The notes under the pieces were generated by a model. It was not told where the DNA came from, searched no databases, and saw nothing but the letters and a program-made list of their open reading frames with translations. From NCBI RefSeq assembly GCF_030464365.1, contig NZ_VCYI01000011.1, positions 53,001 through 117,000 on the forward strand: 64,000 nucleotides of DNA. Reading direction: 5' to 3'. Numbering within the stretch: the stretch's first letter is position 1; the number at the start of each line of letters is the position of its first letter. The position numbers were made by a program, and so were the translations under genes. The stretch comes from Methanoculleus methanifontis. GTDB lineage: Archaea > Halobacteriota > Methanomicrobia > Methanomicrobiales > Methanoculleaceae. Positions 41,069 through 49,224 of the stretch are shown one piece after another.

Positions 41069-41983
41069 TCACTCGTTTATCATATCTATGAGTTCCGAGC
41101 CATCTTCGAGGGAGTGGAGATGCTCTTCTCCGATAAGAAGCGTTTTGCCGATCTTTTTCTGCTTTTTGTAATCGGTGACAACGCACATCGCAAACGTCTT
41201 CGTGATCTGCGATATGTTGCCGATGAGCGAAGCGCGCTTCACGACCTTCTGGGACGTGCCGTACGCCGTCAGGATTGTGTGCTTATCAAAGAGTGCCAGC
41301 GCCTGGAACGGGGCCTGCCGCATCGCGTGGATCTCCATCCCCATGCGTTCGAGGTCGACCAGAACGTCACCGGACGTGGATTCGGCAGGCTTCTCGGGCT
41401 CGGGAGTGCAGTAACCGATGAGATCGATCGTCTCGACGAGCGGGGCGTTGAAGAACTCCTCGAGCCTGATGGCGACATCGAGCGTGGTGCCCATCCCGCC
41501 CTCGTACTTGCTGATCGTCCGGCGAGAGACCCCAAGGTGTGACGCAAGGTCTCCAAGTGACATCCGGGAGCGCTCCCGCACCTCCCGCAGGAGGTCGCCT
41601 TTTATCTTCACGTAGAGGCCGCCGGGGGAGGCGTAGACCATCGGCGAGAGCCCTTCCACGAAGTAGTCGTAGAGTGTCTCGGGGCTGAGGGCAAAGAGCC
41701 CGTAACGGATGTAGACGACACCGCGCTCGAGATCCGTATCGCGTGCCCGCTCCCCGACGATGAGGGGGGTGGCCTCCAGGTGCCTGGCGATCAGGTTGAG
41801 ATCCCAGGCGATGTCGGCGCTCACGCTGTCGATATGAGAGGCGACTTTGATGATGACGAGGTTGCCGCCTTTCTTCGCGATAAGGTCGAAACTCCGCGGA
41901 CGGATGTTGCACCGCTCCGAGACATCGAAGTCGCTAAGGAGCATGATGCTGATGATCATCTGGGGGAGGCGATCCTGCGACAT
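41069..41983 (-). CDS. Archaeal HTH-type transcriptional regulator (COG1395-like)
   Basis: A 304-residue protein of the conserved archaeal regulator family COG1395. The N-terminal ~120 residues form an endonuclease-like/unknown domain with LIAKKGGNLVIIKV. A helix-turn-helix of the Xre/Cro type follows at about residues 127-165 (MSLGDLASHLGVSRRTISKY), and a C-terminal domain completes it. Targets are unknown; the position directly upstream of the thermosome may be accidental. Its TATA at 42012-42021 overlaps in space with the divergent tiaS promoter, so the two may compete. Confidence 0.85.
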   Translation of the reverse strand: MSQDRLPQMIISIMLLSDFDVSERCNIRPRSFDLIAKKGGNLVIIKVASHIDSVSADIAWDLNLIARHLEATPLIVGERARDTDLERGVVYIRYGLFALSPETLYDYFVEGLSPMVYASPGGLYVKIKGDLLREVRERSRMSLGDLASHLGVSRRTISKYEGGMGTTLDVAIRLEEFFNAPLVETIDLIGYCTPEPEKPAESTSGDVLVDLERMGMEIHAMRQAPFQALALFDKHTILTAYGTSQKVVKRASLIGNISQITKTFAMCVVTDYKKQKKIGKTLLIGEEHLHSLEDGSELIDMINE

Positions 41984-41995
41984 AACCCGTAAGAA

Positions 41996-42021
41996 TCGAT
42001 ATACCCGGAGAAGATATAAAC
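41996..42021. promoter_or_regulatory. Overlapping divergent promoters (regulator and tiaS)
   Basis: Two TATA-like boxes lie 10-16 bp apart. CGATATAC at 41998-42005 is about 28 nt before tiaS ATG 42031 on the plus strand. TTTATATCTT at 42012-42021 is about 30 nt from the regulator ATG 41983 on the minus strand. Each box lies in the core region of the other promoter. Confidence 0.5.
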
Positions 42022-42030
42022 TAGAGGGTT

Positions 42031-43314
42031 ATGTGGATCGGGATCGACGATACGGACTCGCCTGGCGGGATGTGCACCACATATATAGGAGCGGTCCTGG
42101 CACGGCGGCTCGCGGAGGAGGGGCTGCGCATCGTCGGCGCCCGCCTGGTCAGGCTGAACCCAAACGTCATCCATAAAACCCGGGGGAACGCGGCGATCGC
42201 CATCGAGGCCGACGGCGATCCGGAGACGGGCTTCACGCTCGCCACCGTTTGCGTCGAGGAACTCGCGGAGTTTGACGACCCAAAGACCAACCCCGGTGTG
42301 GTGGTGGCGAGCGTCCGCCCGCCGCCGGACTTCTACTACGCGGCGCTCCGGGACTACTGCACCGTGGACGAGGCCGTCACGGTGCTCGAGGCGGCCGGAG
42401 CCCTGTACCGGGGTTACAAGAACCGGCGCGGGCTCATCGGCGCAACGGCGGCGATTTCAAGCGACCTTCTCGACCTGACCTACGAACTGCTCGCCTACCG
42501 GAAGCGCCCGGCGTGGGGGACACACCGGCAGGTGGATGCGGCGAGCCTCTTTCGCGCCGAGGAGGAGACCTACCCCCACACCTGGGACACGGTCGACCGG
42601 GAGAACGCCGTAGTGGTCGGGGTGCCCCACACCCCCGACCCCGTCCTCTTCGGCATCCGGGGGGAGAGCCCGGCATGGGTCCGGGAGGCGCGATCGTATG
42701 TCCGCTCGGAGGAGCCGGCCTGCGAACAGGTCTACACCACCAACCAGGGGACCGACGCTCACCTGATACCGGGATCGATCGCAACGCTCCGGGAGGGGCG
42801 GTCGTACCTGGTGCGGGGCACGGTCGCGGAGATCGCGGTCACCGGACCCGGCGGCCACGTCTCGTTTCTCCTCACCGACTGCGGGGCTGAGGTTCGCTGC
42901 ATGGCCTACGAACCGACCAAGGGGTTCCGGGACGCCGTGAGGGCGCTCGTCCCGGGCGACGTGGTGGCCGCGGCCGGGAGTTACAAGGGAGGGAGCCTGA
43001 ATCTTGAGAAACTCGGGGTTGCCCGCCTCGCCGACGCGATCCGGATCCGCCCGCCGGTCTGCCCGGCATGTGGAAAGAGGATGACAAGCGCCGGAACCGG
43101 TAAAGGCTACAAGTGCAGGGTTTGCAGCGAGCGCAGCCGCGAGCCCGAGGTCGAGCGGATCGAGCGGCACCTCGAGTCCAGGTGGTACGAGGTGCCCCCC
43201 ACCGCCCGCCGGCACCTCGCACGGCCGCTGGTGCGCGGCGTCCCGGTGTGGGAAGAGAACGTGCTTCAATCCGGTTGGGAGTGCGATCCGCCCTCCGGCA
43301 CGTCAATCAAATAA
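42031..43314 (+). CDS. tiaS: tRNA(Ile2) 2-agmatinylcytidine synthetase
   Basis: TiaS conjugates agmatine to C34 of tRNA-Ile2 with ATP so that it reads AUA; it is an archaeal hallmark. The 427-residue protein begins MWIGIDDTDSPGGMCTTYIG, the metal/ATP site of the N-terminal kinase-like domain. A ferredoxin-like region (RGYKNRRGLIGATAAISS) follows, then an OB-fold around residues 245-320 and a C-terminal zinc ribbon (CPACGKRMTSAG then CRVC). The start is leaderless according to the TATA at 41998. The gene is followed by a 465-bp gap. Confidence 0.93.
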   Translation: MWIGIDDTDSPGGMCTTYIGAVLARRLAEEGLRIVGARLVRLNPNVIHKTRGNAAIAIEADGDPETGFTLATVCVEELAEFDDPKTNPGVVVASVRPPPDFYYAALRDYCTVDEAVTVLEAAGALYRGYKNRRGLIGATAAISSDLLDLTYELLAYRKRPAWGTHRQVDAASLFRAEEETYPHTWDTVDRENAVVVGVPHTPDPVLFGIRGESPAWVREARSYVRSEEPACEQVYTTNQGTDAHLIPGSIATLREGRSYLVRGTVAEIAVTGPGGHVSFLLTDCGAEVRCMAYEPTKGFRDAVRALVPGDVVAAAGSYKGGSLNLEKLGVARLADAIRIRPPVCPACGKRMTSAGTGKGYKCRVCSERSREPEVERIERHLESRWYEVPPTARRHLARPLVRGVPVWEENVLQSGWECDPPSGTSIK

Positions 43315-43779
43315 ACTTTACAAAAAAAGATTTATAACATTTGTGCGTTAACTTACTCCCTGGTGATCCCGTGCCGACTATCTGCGGCGAAAGTATGCCT
43401 GCCCCGGCCTCCCCGCCCGCGACGGTGCCATCCCTGGCAGACGGGGTTCTGCGGCAGGCTGTACGACATCGCGGCCGAGTATGCACGGAGCGAAGACGAA
43501 GGTAGCCTTCCGGGCGCCTTTCCGTTTCCGGCCCGAAAGTCCGCTCTCGAGAGAGATGGTCCGGGTATACCGGACCCCGACACGGCGGGACGAGTGGGAT
43601 CATCCCGTGTCGAATAACCAGTCATCCCCTGTCTGGCAGCGGGGGCCCAACTACCGGGCTCCCGCAACATCATGGCATTTTTACCAGGACATCCCGTTCG
43701 GCCGACGACCGCGGGAAAAGACGATCCATTATCGTGCATGAATGCCAATACCTCGTACAGAAGCTGGTGTAACAGTATC
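43315..43779. other. 465-bp region with an orphan promoter and uncertain ORF
   Basis: The left end is AT-rich with a good TATA (GATTTATAAC, about 43330-43339). About 26 nt downstream is a GTG (43363) that opens an 84-codon frame ending at 43617. Its product is Pro/Arg-rich and unlike other proteins here. The opposite strand is also open over much of the region, which argues against coding. The transcript may be a small RNA or a long leader for the deoxyhypusine synthase gene. I did not recognise SRP RNA or RNase P RNA motifs. Confidence 0.35.
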
Positions 43780-44715
43780 ATGACCTTCAAGTACGGGGAA
43801 GCGGTTCAGCAGGCACGGGTGCACCCCGGGATGACGGTCGGCGAACTCGTCGACGAACTCGGGAAAGCCGGAGCCTACAACGGGGGATCGTTGTGGCAGG
43901 CGGTCAACATCTACGAACGGATGCTCCGCGACGAGAAAGCGCTGAAGTTCTTCGGGCTCTCGGGCGCCATGGTGCCCGGCGGGATGGGGGGCATCGTCAC
44001 CGACCTCATAGAGAGAGGCCACATCGACGTGCTCGTCTCGACGGGGGCGAATCTCACCCACGACGTCATCGAGGCGATCGGGTGCCACCACTACCATGGA
44101 GCCTCCGACGTCTCCGACGCCGAACTCTGCGAGGAGGGGGTCAACCGGATCTACGACATCTTCCTCCCGAACGAGGCGTTCATCCGGTTCGAGGAGTTCC
44201 TGCAGGACGCCTACTCCTCCCTCCCCGAAGGCTCGACGGTCTCGATCTCCGATCTCCTCGGCCGGATAGGGAGCAGGCTTGATACCGGGATCCTCTCCGC
44301 GGCGGCAAAGGCCGGGGTGCCGGTCTACTGCCCGGCCATCCAGGACTCGATGATCGGGCTGCAGTACTGGCTCTTCTCCCAGACGCACAGGGTCACGGTC
44401 AGCGCGTTTGCCGACATGCCCGGGCTCCTTGACCGGTGCTTTGAGGCCGAGCGGGCCGGCACCATCCTCGTCGGCGGCGGGGTTCCAAAGAATTACATCC
44501 TGCAGAGCAAACTGATGACCGAGACCGGATTCGACTACGCGGTGCAGCTCACCGGTGACCGGCCCGACCTCGGCGGGCTCTCGGGGGCGACGCTCGACGA
44601 GGCCCGATCGTGGGGCAAACTCACCGGCGAGGCCACCGCCGCAACGGTCTATGGCGATGCGACCATCAACCTGCCGCTCCTGGTGGCCGCAACCCTCGAG
44701 AGGCTGGAACGATGA
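43780..44715 (+). CDS. dys: Deoxyhypusine synthase
   Basis: A 311-residue enzyme that transfers the aminobutyl group of spermidine to a lysine of translation factor aIF5A, using NAD. Visible family motifs are FFGLSGAMVPGGMGGIV, STGANLTHD for nucleotide binding and VGGGVPKNY. The active-site lysine region is SGATLDEARSWGKL. The ATG at 43780 follows a GGTGT site and matches the family start; the frame opening at 43672 is too long. It ends in an ATGA overlap with pyrF, so the two are co-translated. Confidence 0.9.
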   Translation: MTFKYGEAVQQARVHPGMTVGELVDELGKAGAYNGGSLWQAVNIYERMLRDEKALKFFGLSGAMVPGGMGGIVTDLIERGHIDVLVSTGANLTHDVIEAIGCHHYHGASDVSDAELCEEGVNRIYDIFLPNEAFIRFEEFLQDAYSSLPEGSTVSISDLLGRIGSRLDTGILSAAAKAGVPVYCPAIQDSMIGLQYWLFSQTHRVTVSAFADMPGLLDRCFEAERAGTILVGGGVPKNYILQSKLMTETGFDYAVQLTGDRPDLGGLSGATLDEARSWGKLTGEATAATVYGDATINLPLLVAATLERLER

Positions 44716-45347
44716 CCGAACTCATCCTCTCCCTCGACGTGCTCGACCGGAAACAGGCGGTGAGCATCGCGGAGGCCTGTGCGCCCTTCATCGACGCGAT
44801 CAAGGTCGGTTACCCCCTTGTCCTCGCAACAGGGCTCACCATCGCCAGCGACCTCGCCGATCTCGCCCTCCCGCTCATCGCCGACTTCAAGGTCGCGGAC
44901 ATCCCCAACACCAACCGCCTCATCTGCGAAGCGGTCTTCTCGGCCGGGTTCGACGCCGTGATCGCCCACGGGTTCGTGGGAGCCGATGCCGCGAGAACCT
45001 GTGTCGAGGTGGCGCACAAGCACAGCGGAGCGGCCTACATCGTCACCGAGATGAGCCACCCCGGGGCGACCGAGTTCTTCCACGGCGGTGTGGCCGAACG
45101 CCTGGCGGAACTCGCCGTCTCCTCCCGGGCCGACGGCATCATCGCTCCGGCCACCCGCCCCGAACGGATCACCCGGCTCCGGGAGATCGTCGGCAGCAAG
45201 GCGATCTACTCACCGGGCGTGGGGGCGCAGGGCGGCGATATCGATACGGTGGCCCGGCTGGTCGACGGGGTCATTGTAGGAAGGAGCATCTACGAGGCGG
45301 AGGACCCGGGCGCCGAAGCCGAACGCTTCTCCCGCATCCGCCGGTGA
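44712..45347 (+). CDS. pyrF: Orotidine-5'-phosphate decarboxylase
   Basis: A 211-residue OMP decarboxylase, the last step of UMP synthesis. The catalytic tetrad region is visible as ADFKVADIPNTN (D-x-K-x-x-D), with the phosphate-binding loop in YSPGVGAQGGD and a final VIVGRSIYEA strand. The start overlaps the end of the deoxyhypusine synthase gene (ATGA). The open frame begins earlier (44610), but the ATG at 44712 gives MTELILSLDVLD, the correct first beta strand. Confidence 0.92.
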   Translation: MTELILSLDVLDRKQAVSIAEACAPFIDAIKVGYPLVLATGLTIASDLADLALPLIADFKVADIPNTNRLICEAVFSAGFDAVIAHGFVGADAARTCVEVAHKHSGAAYIVTEMSHPGATEFFHGGVAERLAELAVSSRADGIIAPATRPERITRLREIVGSKAIYSPGVGAQGGDIDTVARLVDGVIVGRSIYEAEDPGAEAERFSRIRR

Positions 45348-45435
45348 TGAATTCTCCGTTCCGATCCCCTTCAGGGGAGATGACGACCCCTATGAGTGAT
45401 CTGAGGCGGATGCGGGTTGTCCCGCATCTGAAGAG

Positions 45436-45444
45436 TTATATATT
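45436..45444 (+). promoter_or_regulatory. TATA box of the glycyl-radical-domain/cbiZ operon
   Basis: TTATATATT is centred 25 nt before ATG 45465, predicting a leaderless mRNA and favouring that ATG over the one at 45456. Confidence 0.6.
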
Positions 45445-45464
45445 CTCCCGCAGATATGGGTATC

Positions 45465-45827
45465 ATGAACTGGAGCCCTGAACAACTTAAACTGGCGGAA
45501 AAGTACCAGAGCCTCGATGAAATCCCCGCGGGAGAGCGGCGGTACAAGTGCCACACCTGCCACTTCGTCGTGGACGAAAACCCCTGCCCTCACTGCGGCG
45601 AGACGTCGCTTGAGATCATGTGCCCGCTCGACCACTGCGACTGCCACCACGAAATCGTCGAGAGCATCGAGTACTGTCCGCTCTGCGGCAAGGCCGTCTG
45701 CCCGGAGTGCGGGAGCCACGATGTTATGCAGATCAGCAGGGTCACCGGCTACCTCCAGGACGTTGCAGGCTGGAACGCCGGCAAACAGCAGGAACTGAAA
45801 GACCGAACCCGTTATTCCGTCGTATGA
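45465..45827 (+). CDS. Stand-alone NrdD-type C-terminal domain (zinc site and glycyl-radical motif)
   Basis: A 120-residue protein that looks like only the C-terminal end of anaerobic ribonucleotide reductase (NrdD). It has several cysteine pairs (CHTC, CPHC, CPLC, CPEC), then SRVTGYLQDVAGWNAGKQQE with the R-x-x-G-Y glycyl-radical site near residue 95. The large catalytic domain is absent. By analogy with YfiD, which replaces the damaged end of pyruvate formate-lyase, it could be a spare radical domain or half of a split enzyme; that is inference. The TATA at 45436 predicts a leaderless start at 45465. It shares an ATGA overlap with cbiZ, a striking partner. Confidence 0.7.
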   Translation: MNWSPEQLKLAEKYQSLDEIPAGERRYKCHTCHFVVDENPCPHCGETSLEIMCPLDHCDCHHEIVESIEYCPLCGKAVCPECGSHDVMQISRVTGYLQDVAGWNAGKQQELKDRTRYSVV

Positions 45828-46708
45828 GATATTTCGTCAGGGACGAGACTCTTTTTCTCCGCGGGAGGTTCAGGGCGGCGAGCACCGGCGTCAACGGCGG
45901 TATCGCCGACGTCACAACGGTCTTAAACCACACGGTGCCCCGCGACTTCGAGGCCGAACCGCTACGCCATCTCGACCTTCTTGCCGCCCGGCACGGCATC
46001 TTCCGGGACTACTTCGGCCTTATGACCGCTGTAGGGATGCACCATCTCTGCGTGCTCCAGTACGACTTCGTCACGGTCTTCATCACCGCCGGGGTGACCA
46101 ACCCGACAGCGTCCCCCACCACCCCGCACACCATCAACATCATCGTCTACAGCCGGGAGGGGATGGTTGATTCGGCGCTCCTTGAGACGATCGTCACCGC
46201 AACAGGGGCAAAGGCCCAGGCGCTCCATGACCTCGGCTACGATTTTCCAGGGACCACGACGGACGCGGTCGTCGTCGCGTGCGATCGTGACGCTCCTCGT
46301 GTACATTCTTACGCCGGGACCCTGACCGAGGTCGGCAGCAGGGTTCACGCGGCGGTTCTCCGCGGTCTCCCGGAGGCCCTCGCGCGGCAGCAGGGCAAGG
46401 TCCGGCGGAGCGAGCCGTCGTTCTTCATCTATAGCCGCTACGGCGGAGACCACTGGGTGGAGTGGCAGAAGGAGGACTGTCCCTACTACCCCTGCCACTT
46501 TCCGGGACAGCGGTGCGATTACTGCTACTGCCCCTGCTACCCCTGTGCAGACGAAGAACTCGGCGAATGGGTCGATAGTTCGAACGGCGGCAGGATCTGG
46601 GGGTGCGCCGGCTGTACGCTCCTGCACGTCCCGGTGATTGCAGATTACATGAAAAGAAACCCGGAGGCCGCTCTCACTGAGCTCAAGCGTCTCCGGGAAC
46701 GATTATAA
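45824..46708 (+). CDS. cbiZ: Adenosylcobinamide amidohydrolase with cysteine-rich C-terminal domain
   Basis: A 294-residue CbiZ-type protein that cleaves the aminopropanol arm from adenosylcobinamide so that the corrinoid can re-enter cobalamin synthesis. Family motifs include TGVNGGIADVTTVLNHTVP, a segment near 110 (ITAGVTNPTASPT) and GTTTDAVVVAC. From about residue 216 there is a Cys-rich small domain (YYPCHFPGQRCDYCYCPCYP) that often accompanies CbiZ and may bind metal. The start is the ATGA overlap with the glycyl-radical-domain gene. Methanogens need corrinoids for methyltransferases, so salvage is expected. Confidence 0.88.
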   Translation: MRYFVRDETLFLRGRFRAASTGVNGGIADVTTVLNHTVPRDFEAEPLRHLDLLAARHGIFRDYFGLMTAVGMHHLCVLQYDFVTVFITAGVTNPTASPTTPHTINIIVYSREGMVDSALLETIVTATGAKAQALHDLGYDFPGTTTDAVVVACDRDAPRVHSYAGTLTEVGSRVHAAVLRGLPEALARQQGKVRRSEPSFFIYSRYGGDHWVEWQKEDCPYYPCHFPGQRCDYCYCPCYPCADEELGEWVDSSNGGRIWGCAGCTLLHVPVIADYMKRNPEAALTELKRLRERL

Positions 46709-46715
46709 TTGAGGG

Positions 46716-46910
46716 TTACGCCTCGGCGACGCCGAGAGCGGAGAGCATCTCTTCGAGAGGGATGCCGTGCGCCTGGGCGGCTTCCCGGATCGTCTCGTTG
46801 TTTGCGATGGCGCAGCCAAGGCAACCCATTCCGAACCGGAAGAGTACCTGTGCCGATTCGGGCTTCTCTCGGAGGAGTTCCGCGATTGTACTTTCCGCAG
46901 TCAATGCCAT
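46716..46910 (-). CDS. DUF1858-domain protein
   Basis: A 64-residue protein with the DUF1858 pattern: an opening T-I-A-E-L-L-R-E-x-P-E-S-A-Q-V-L-F-R-F-G, a M-G-C-L-G-C cysteine pair, then a helix ending EEMLSALG. Such domains occur alone or attached to hybrid-cluster and Fe-S proteins; function is unknown, perhaps a redox or metal-binding helper. ATG 46910 is about 28 nt from a strong TATA at 46933-46942, a leaderless arrangement, so the longer frame to 47099 is rejected. It is convergent with cbiZ, 7 bp away. Confidence 0.75.
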   Translation of the reverse strand: MALTAESTIAELLREKPESAQVLFRFGMGCLGCAIANNETIREAAQAHGIPLEEMLSALGVAEA

Positions 46911-46932
46911 ACAGCTGATGTTGTCCTTGCCC

Positions 46933-46942
46933 CTATATATAC
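46933..46942 (-). promoter_or_regulatory. TATA box of the DUF1858 gene
   Basis: CTATATATAC region, centred about 28 nt before ATG 46910 on the minus strand. The remainder of the gap to 47195 contains a weak TTAATATC near 47154-47161 as a possible RPA promoter and no supported gene. Confidence 0.55.
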
Positions 46943-47195
46943 ATTCAAGTGTCCAGTCCGATCTTCTGCGATTCACCCACAGACGCGGCTGACCCCACCG
47001 CGCCCGTAACCCCCGTCTTCCCGCCCGGCGGCGGGAACGGAAATCTCCCGGATATTGGAATGGTAGCCTTTCCCGCACCCTTTCCAAAAAAGGCCGCATC
47101 GCAGGGCATCCTGAGCAGGCTCCGAACTTACTTTCACACCGCGGGCCGTGTTCTTAATATCCTGATGAGATGAAGTACAGACTGGAGATGTAAGT

Positions 47196-48470
47196 ATGAA
47201 CCTATCAGAGGTAACAGAGAGAATCTCCCGGAAACTTGAAACAAAAGGCGCACAGCCCGATCGGCAGAAGATCGAATCACGCCTCCACCGTCTCGTCGAG
47301 GAGTTCGGCGTCAATGTCAACGAGGCCGAACGAACCGTGACGGCCGATCTCGCCCGCGAGCACAACGTCACCGGCGTCGGGAACACCTCCACCGAGCTCC
47401 GCCCGATAAACGAGATCGTCCCCAACGACTGGGTGACGATCGAGGGAAAGATCGTTGCCCTGACCCCGCCCCTCTCACCCTCGATCGCGCAGACGGGGAT
47501 CATCGCCGATTCGAGCGGCGCCATGCGTTTTGTCACCTGGGCCCGGGGGAACCCCCCCGCGATGGAGTACGGCCAGTGGTACCGGCTCGAGTCCGCGGTC
47601 GTCGACGAGTACAAGGGTGCGCCGAACCTGAAGATCCACTCGGGCACCACCATCTCGCAGATGGAGAAAGATGCTCCGCTCCTCCCCTCGATAACACCGA
47701 TCGCCGAGCTGAAGCCCGGTGTCGGGAGCGTGCGGGCCAAGTTCATCCAGGAATGGGATGCCTCGCACGACCGGATGCTCCAGACGGGGCTCCTCGGCGA
47801 CGAGACCGGCACCATCAAGTTCGTCATCTGGAAGGAAGAGGGAGCAGGTTCCTCCGGAACCGGCCAGGCGGCTCCAAAGGAACCGCTTGGGAAGGATAAA
47901 CTGGAACTCGATGCCGTCTACAACATCTTCTACGCCACCGTAGACGAGTACAACGGCAGGCTCTCCCTCGCCCTGAACACCGCGATGTACATCGCCGACG
48001 AGGGCGATATCGAGGTCGGGCGAACCGAGACCGAGATCCAGGGGGCTCTTGTCCACGTCGCTCCCGGCTCGGGCCTGATCAAGCGCTGCCCGGTCGAGGG
48101 CTGCAACCGGACGCTCTCCCGGCAGAACTACTGCCCGGTACACGAGATCCAGCCTGAGTTCCGCTATGACCTCCGCTTAAAAGCGGTGCTGGACGACGGC
48201 ATACGTGCCCGGAACGTCCTGATGCAGCGCGAGATCGTCGAGGCCCTCACGGGGATCGCCCTTGAAGAGGCGATTGAAATTGCCGAGACGAACCCGCTCG
48301 GCATGGACGAGATCTTCTACCGCGTTAGGAACACGGTGCTCGGACGCTACTATACCTGTAGCGGGAGCGAGTTCGGCGGCAGGATGCTCGTCAACTCCTG
48401 CACCCCGATCGTGTTCAGTCCCGAAGAACTGGCCAGTCTGCTGAACCGTGCCGGGGGTGAGCCGGCATGA
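47196..48470 (+). CDS. Replication protein A (single-stranded DNA-binding protein)
   Basis: A 424-residue archaeal RPA with at least two OB-folds (about 70-165 and 180-275; second beginning RAKFIQEWDASHDRMLQTG). A zinc finger (CPVEGCNRTLSRQNYCPVHE) starts near residue 298, and a further OB-like C-terminal domain follows. It protects and organises single-stranded DNA in replication and repair. It overlaps the Rpa-associated gene by 4 bp, the arrangement seen in haloarchaea and methanogens. Confidence 0.9.
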   Translation: MNLSEVTERISRKLETKGAQPDRQKIESRLHRLVEEFGVNVNEAERTVTADLAREHNVTGVGNTSTELRPINEIVPNDWVTIEGKIVALTPPLSPSIAQTGIIADSSGAMRFVTWARGNPPAMEYGQWYRLESAVVDEYKGAPNLKIHSGTTISQMEKDAPLLPSITPIAELKPGVGSVRAKFIQEWDASHDRMLQTGLLGDETGTIKFVIWKEEGAGSSGTGQAAPKEPLGKDKLELDAVYNIFYATVDEYNGRLSLALNTAMYIADEGDIEVGRTETEIQGALVHVAPGSGLIKRCPVEGCNRTLSRQNYCPVHEIQPEFRYDLRLKAVLDDGIRARNVLMQREIVEALTGIALEEAIEIAETNPLGMDEIFYRVRNTVLGRYYTCSGSEFGGRMLVNSCTPIVFSPEELASLLNRAGGEPA

Positions 48471-49033
48471 AACCGCAGGGAACGTTCGAGCGCGAACCGG
48501 CACGCAGGGTCTTCGCATCCGAGCTTCGCGAGACCCGCTACCAGTTCAAGGACGGTGACGATGAGAAGAGCCCGACCTACGTCATCCTCCCGAGCGGGAT
48601 CCGGAGCAACCGGATCTTCATCGTCGGGACGCTCACGGAGAAGGAGCGGCGGGGCGACCAGAACATCTTCTACCGCGGGAGGGTGGCCGACCCGACGGGG
48701 ACCTTCTTCATCATGGCGGGCTCCTACCAGCCCGAGGCGATGCAGCAGCTTGCCCGGATAGAGCCGCCCGCGTTCGTCGCCGTCGTCGGGAAACCGAACC
48801 TCTACACGACCCAGGACGGGAACTGCCTGGTCTCGGTCCGCGTGGAGTCGATCGCGGTCGTGGACCGCGAGACCCGCGACCTCTGGGTGCTCGACACCGC
48901 CCGCGAGACCCTCGACAGGCTCGAAGCGTTCGGCACCACCGACGACTCAAAGAAGGCCCAGGAGGAGTACGGGACGCAGCCGGATCTCTATAAAAAGATC
49001 GTCTACGACGCTCTCTCCCAGGTGCAGCTGTAG
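48467..49033 (+). CDS. RPA-associated protein (COG3390)
   Basis: A 188-residue partner of RPA, essentially one OB-fold with the pattern REPARRVFASELRET, ILPSGIRSNRIFIVGTL and DPTGTFFIMAGSYQPEAM. In haloarchaea such proteins form a complex with their cognate RPA and are needed for its function. The ATGA overlap with the RPA gene ensures joint synthesis. A T-run follows the stop (CTCTTTTTT, 49051-49059) as a likely terminator before hairpin array 2. Confidence 0.88.
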   Translation: MKPQGTFEREPARRVFASELRETRYQFKDGDDEKSPTYVILPSGIRSNRIFIVGTLTEKERRGDQNIFYRGRVADPTGTFFIMAGSYQPEAMQQLARIEPPAFVAVVGKPNLYTTQDGNCLVSVRVESIAVVDRETRDLWVLDTARETLDRLEAFGTTDDSKKAQEEYGTQPDLYKKIVYDALSQVQL

Positions 49034-49077
49034 AGGCTCTACCTCCGAAACTCTTTTTTCGGCGGGCGATACCGATT

Positions 49078-49151
49078 CGCGAACTTCGCGTTTTTCAAAA
49101 CCCTTCGGGTTTCTCAAGCTCCGGATGTCCCATCCGTCGCTCCTCGCGCGA
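49078..49151. repeat. Short-hairpin array 2
   Basis: Consecutive short palindromes CGCGAACTTCGCG, AAACCCTTCGGGTTT, GGATGTCCCATCC and TCGCGCGA are separated by TCAAGCTCC and GTCGCTCC, the same spacer pair as array 1 at 31074-31354. It lies in the 190-bp gap between the Rpa-associated gene and recQ, downstream of both. Confidence 0.6.
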
Positions 49152-49224
49152 GACTTCGTTCACGCCCCTACCGTCAACTCACACGAAGTCAGGTGTCAAA
49201 ATTAGTGAAGCACTGAGACCTCTC

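Noticed and set aside
43363..43617. SRP RNA or RNase P RNA in the gap after tiaS
   Set aside because: The conserved SRP helix-8 and RNase P core sequences were looked for and not found; only a similar CCGGAAGG appears on one strand.
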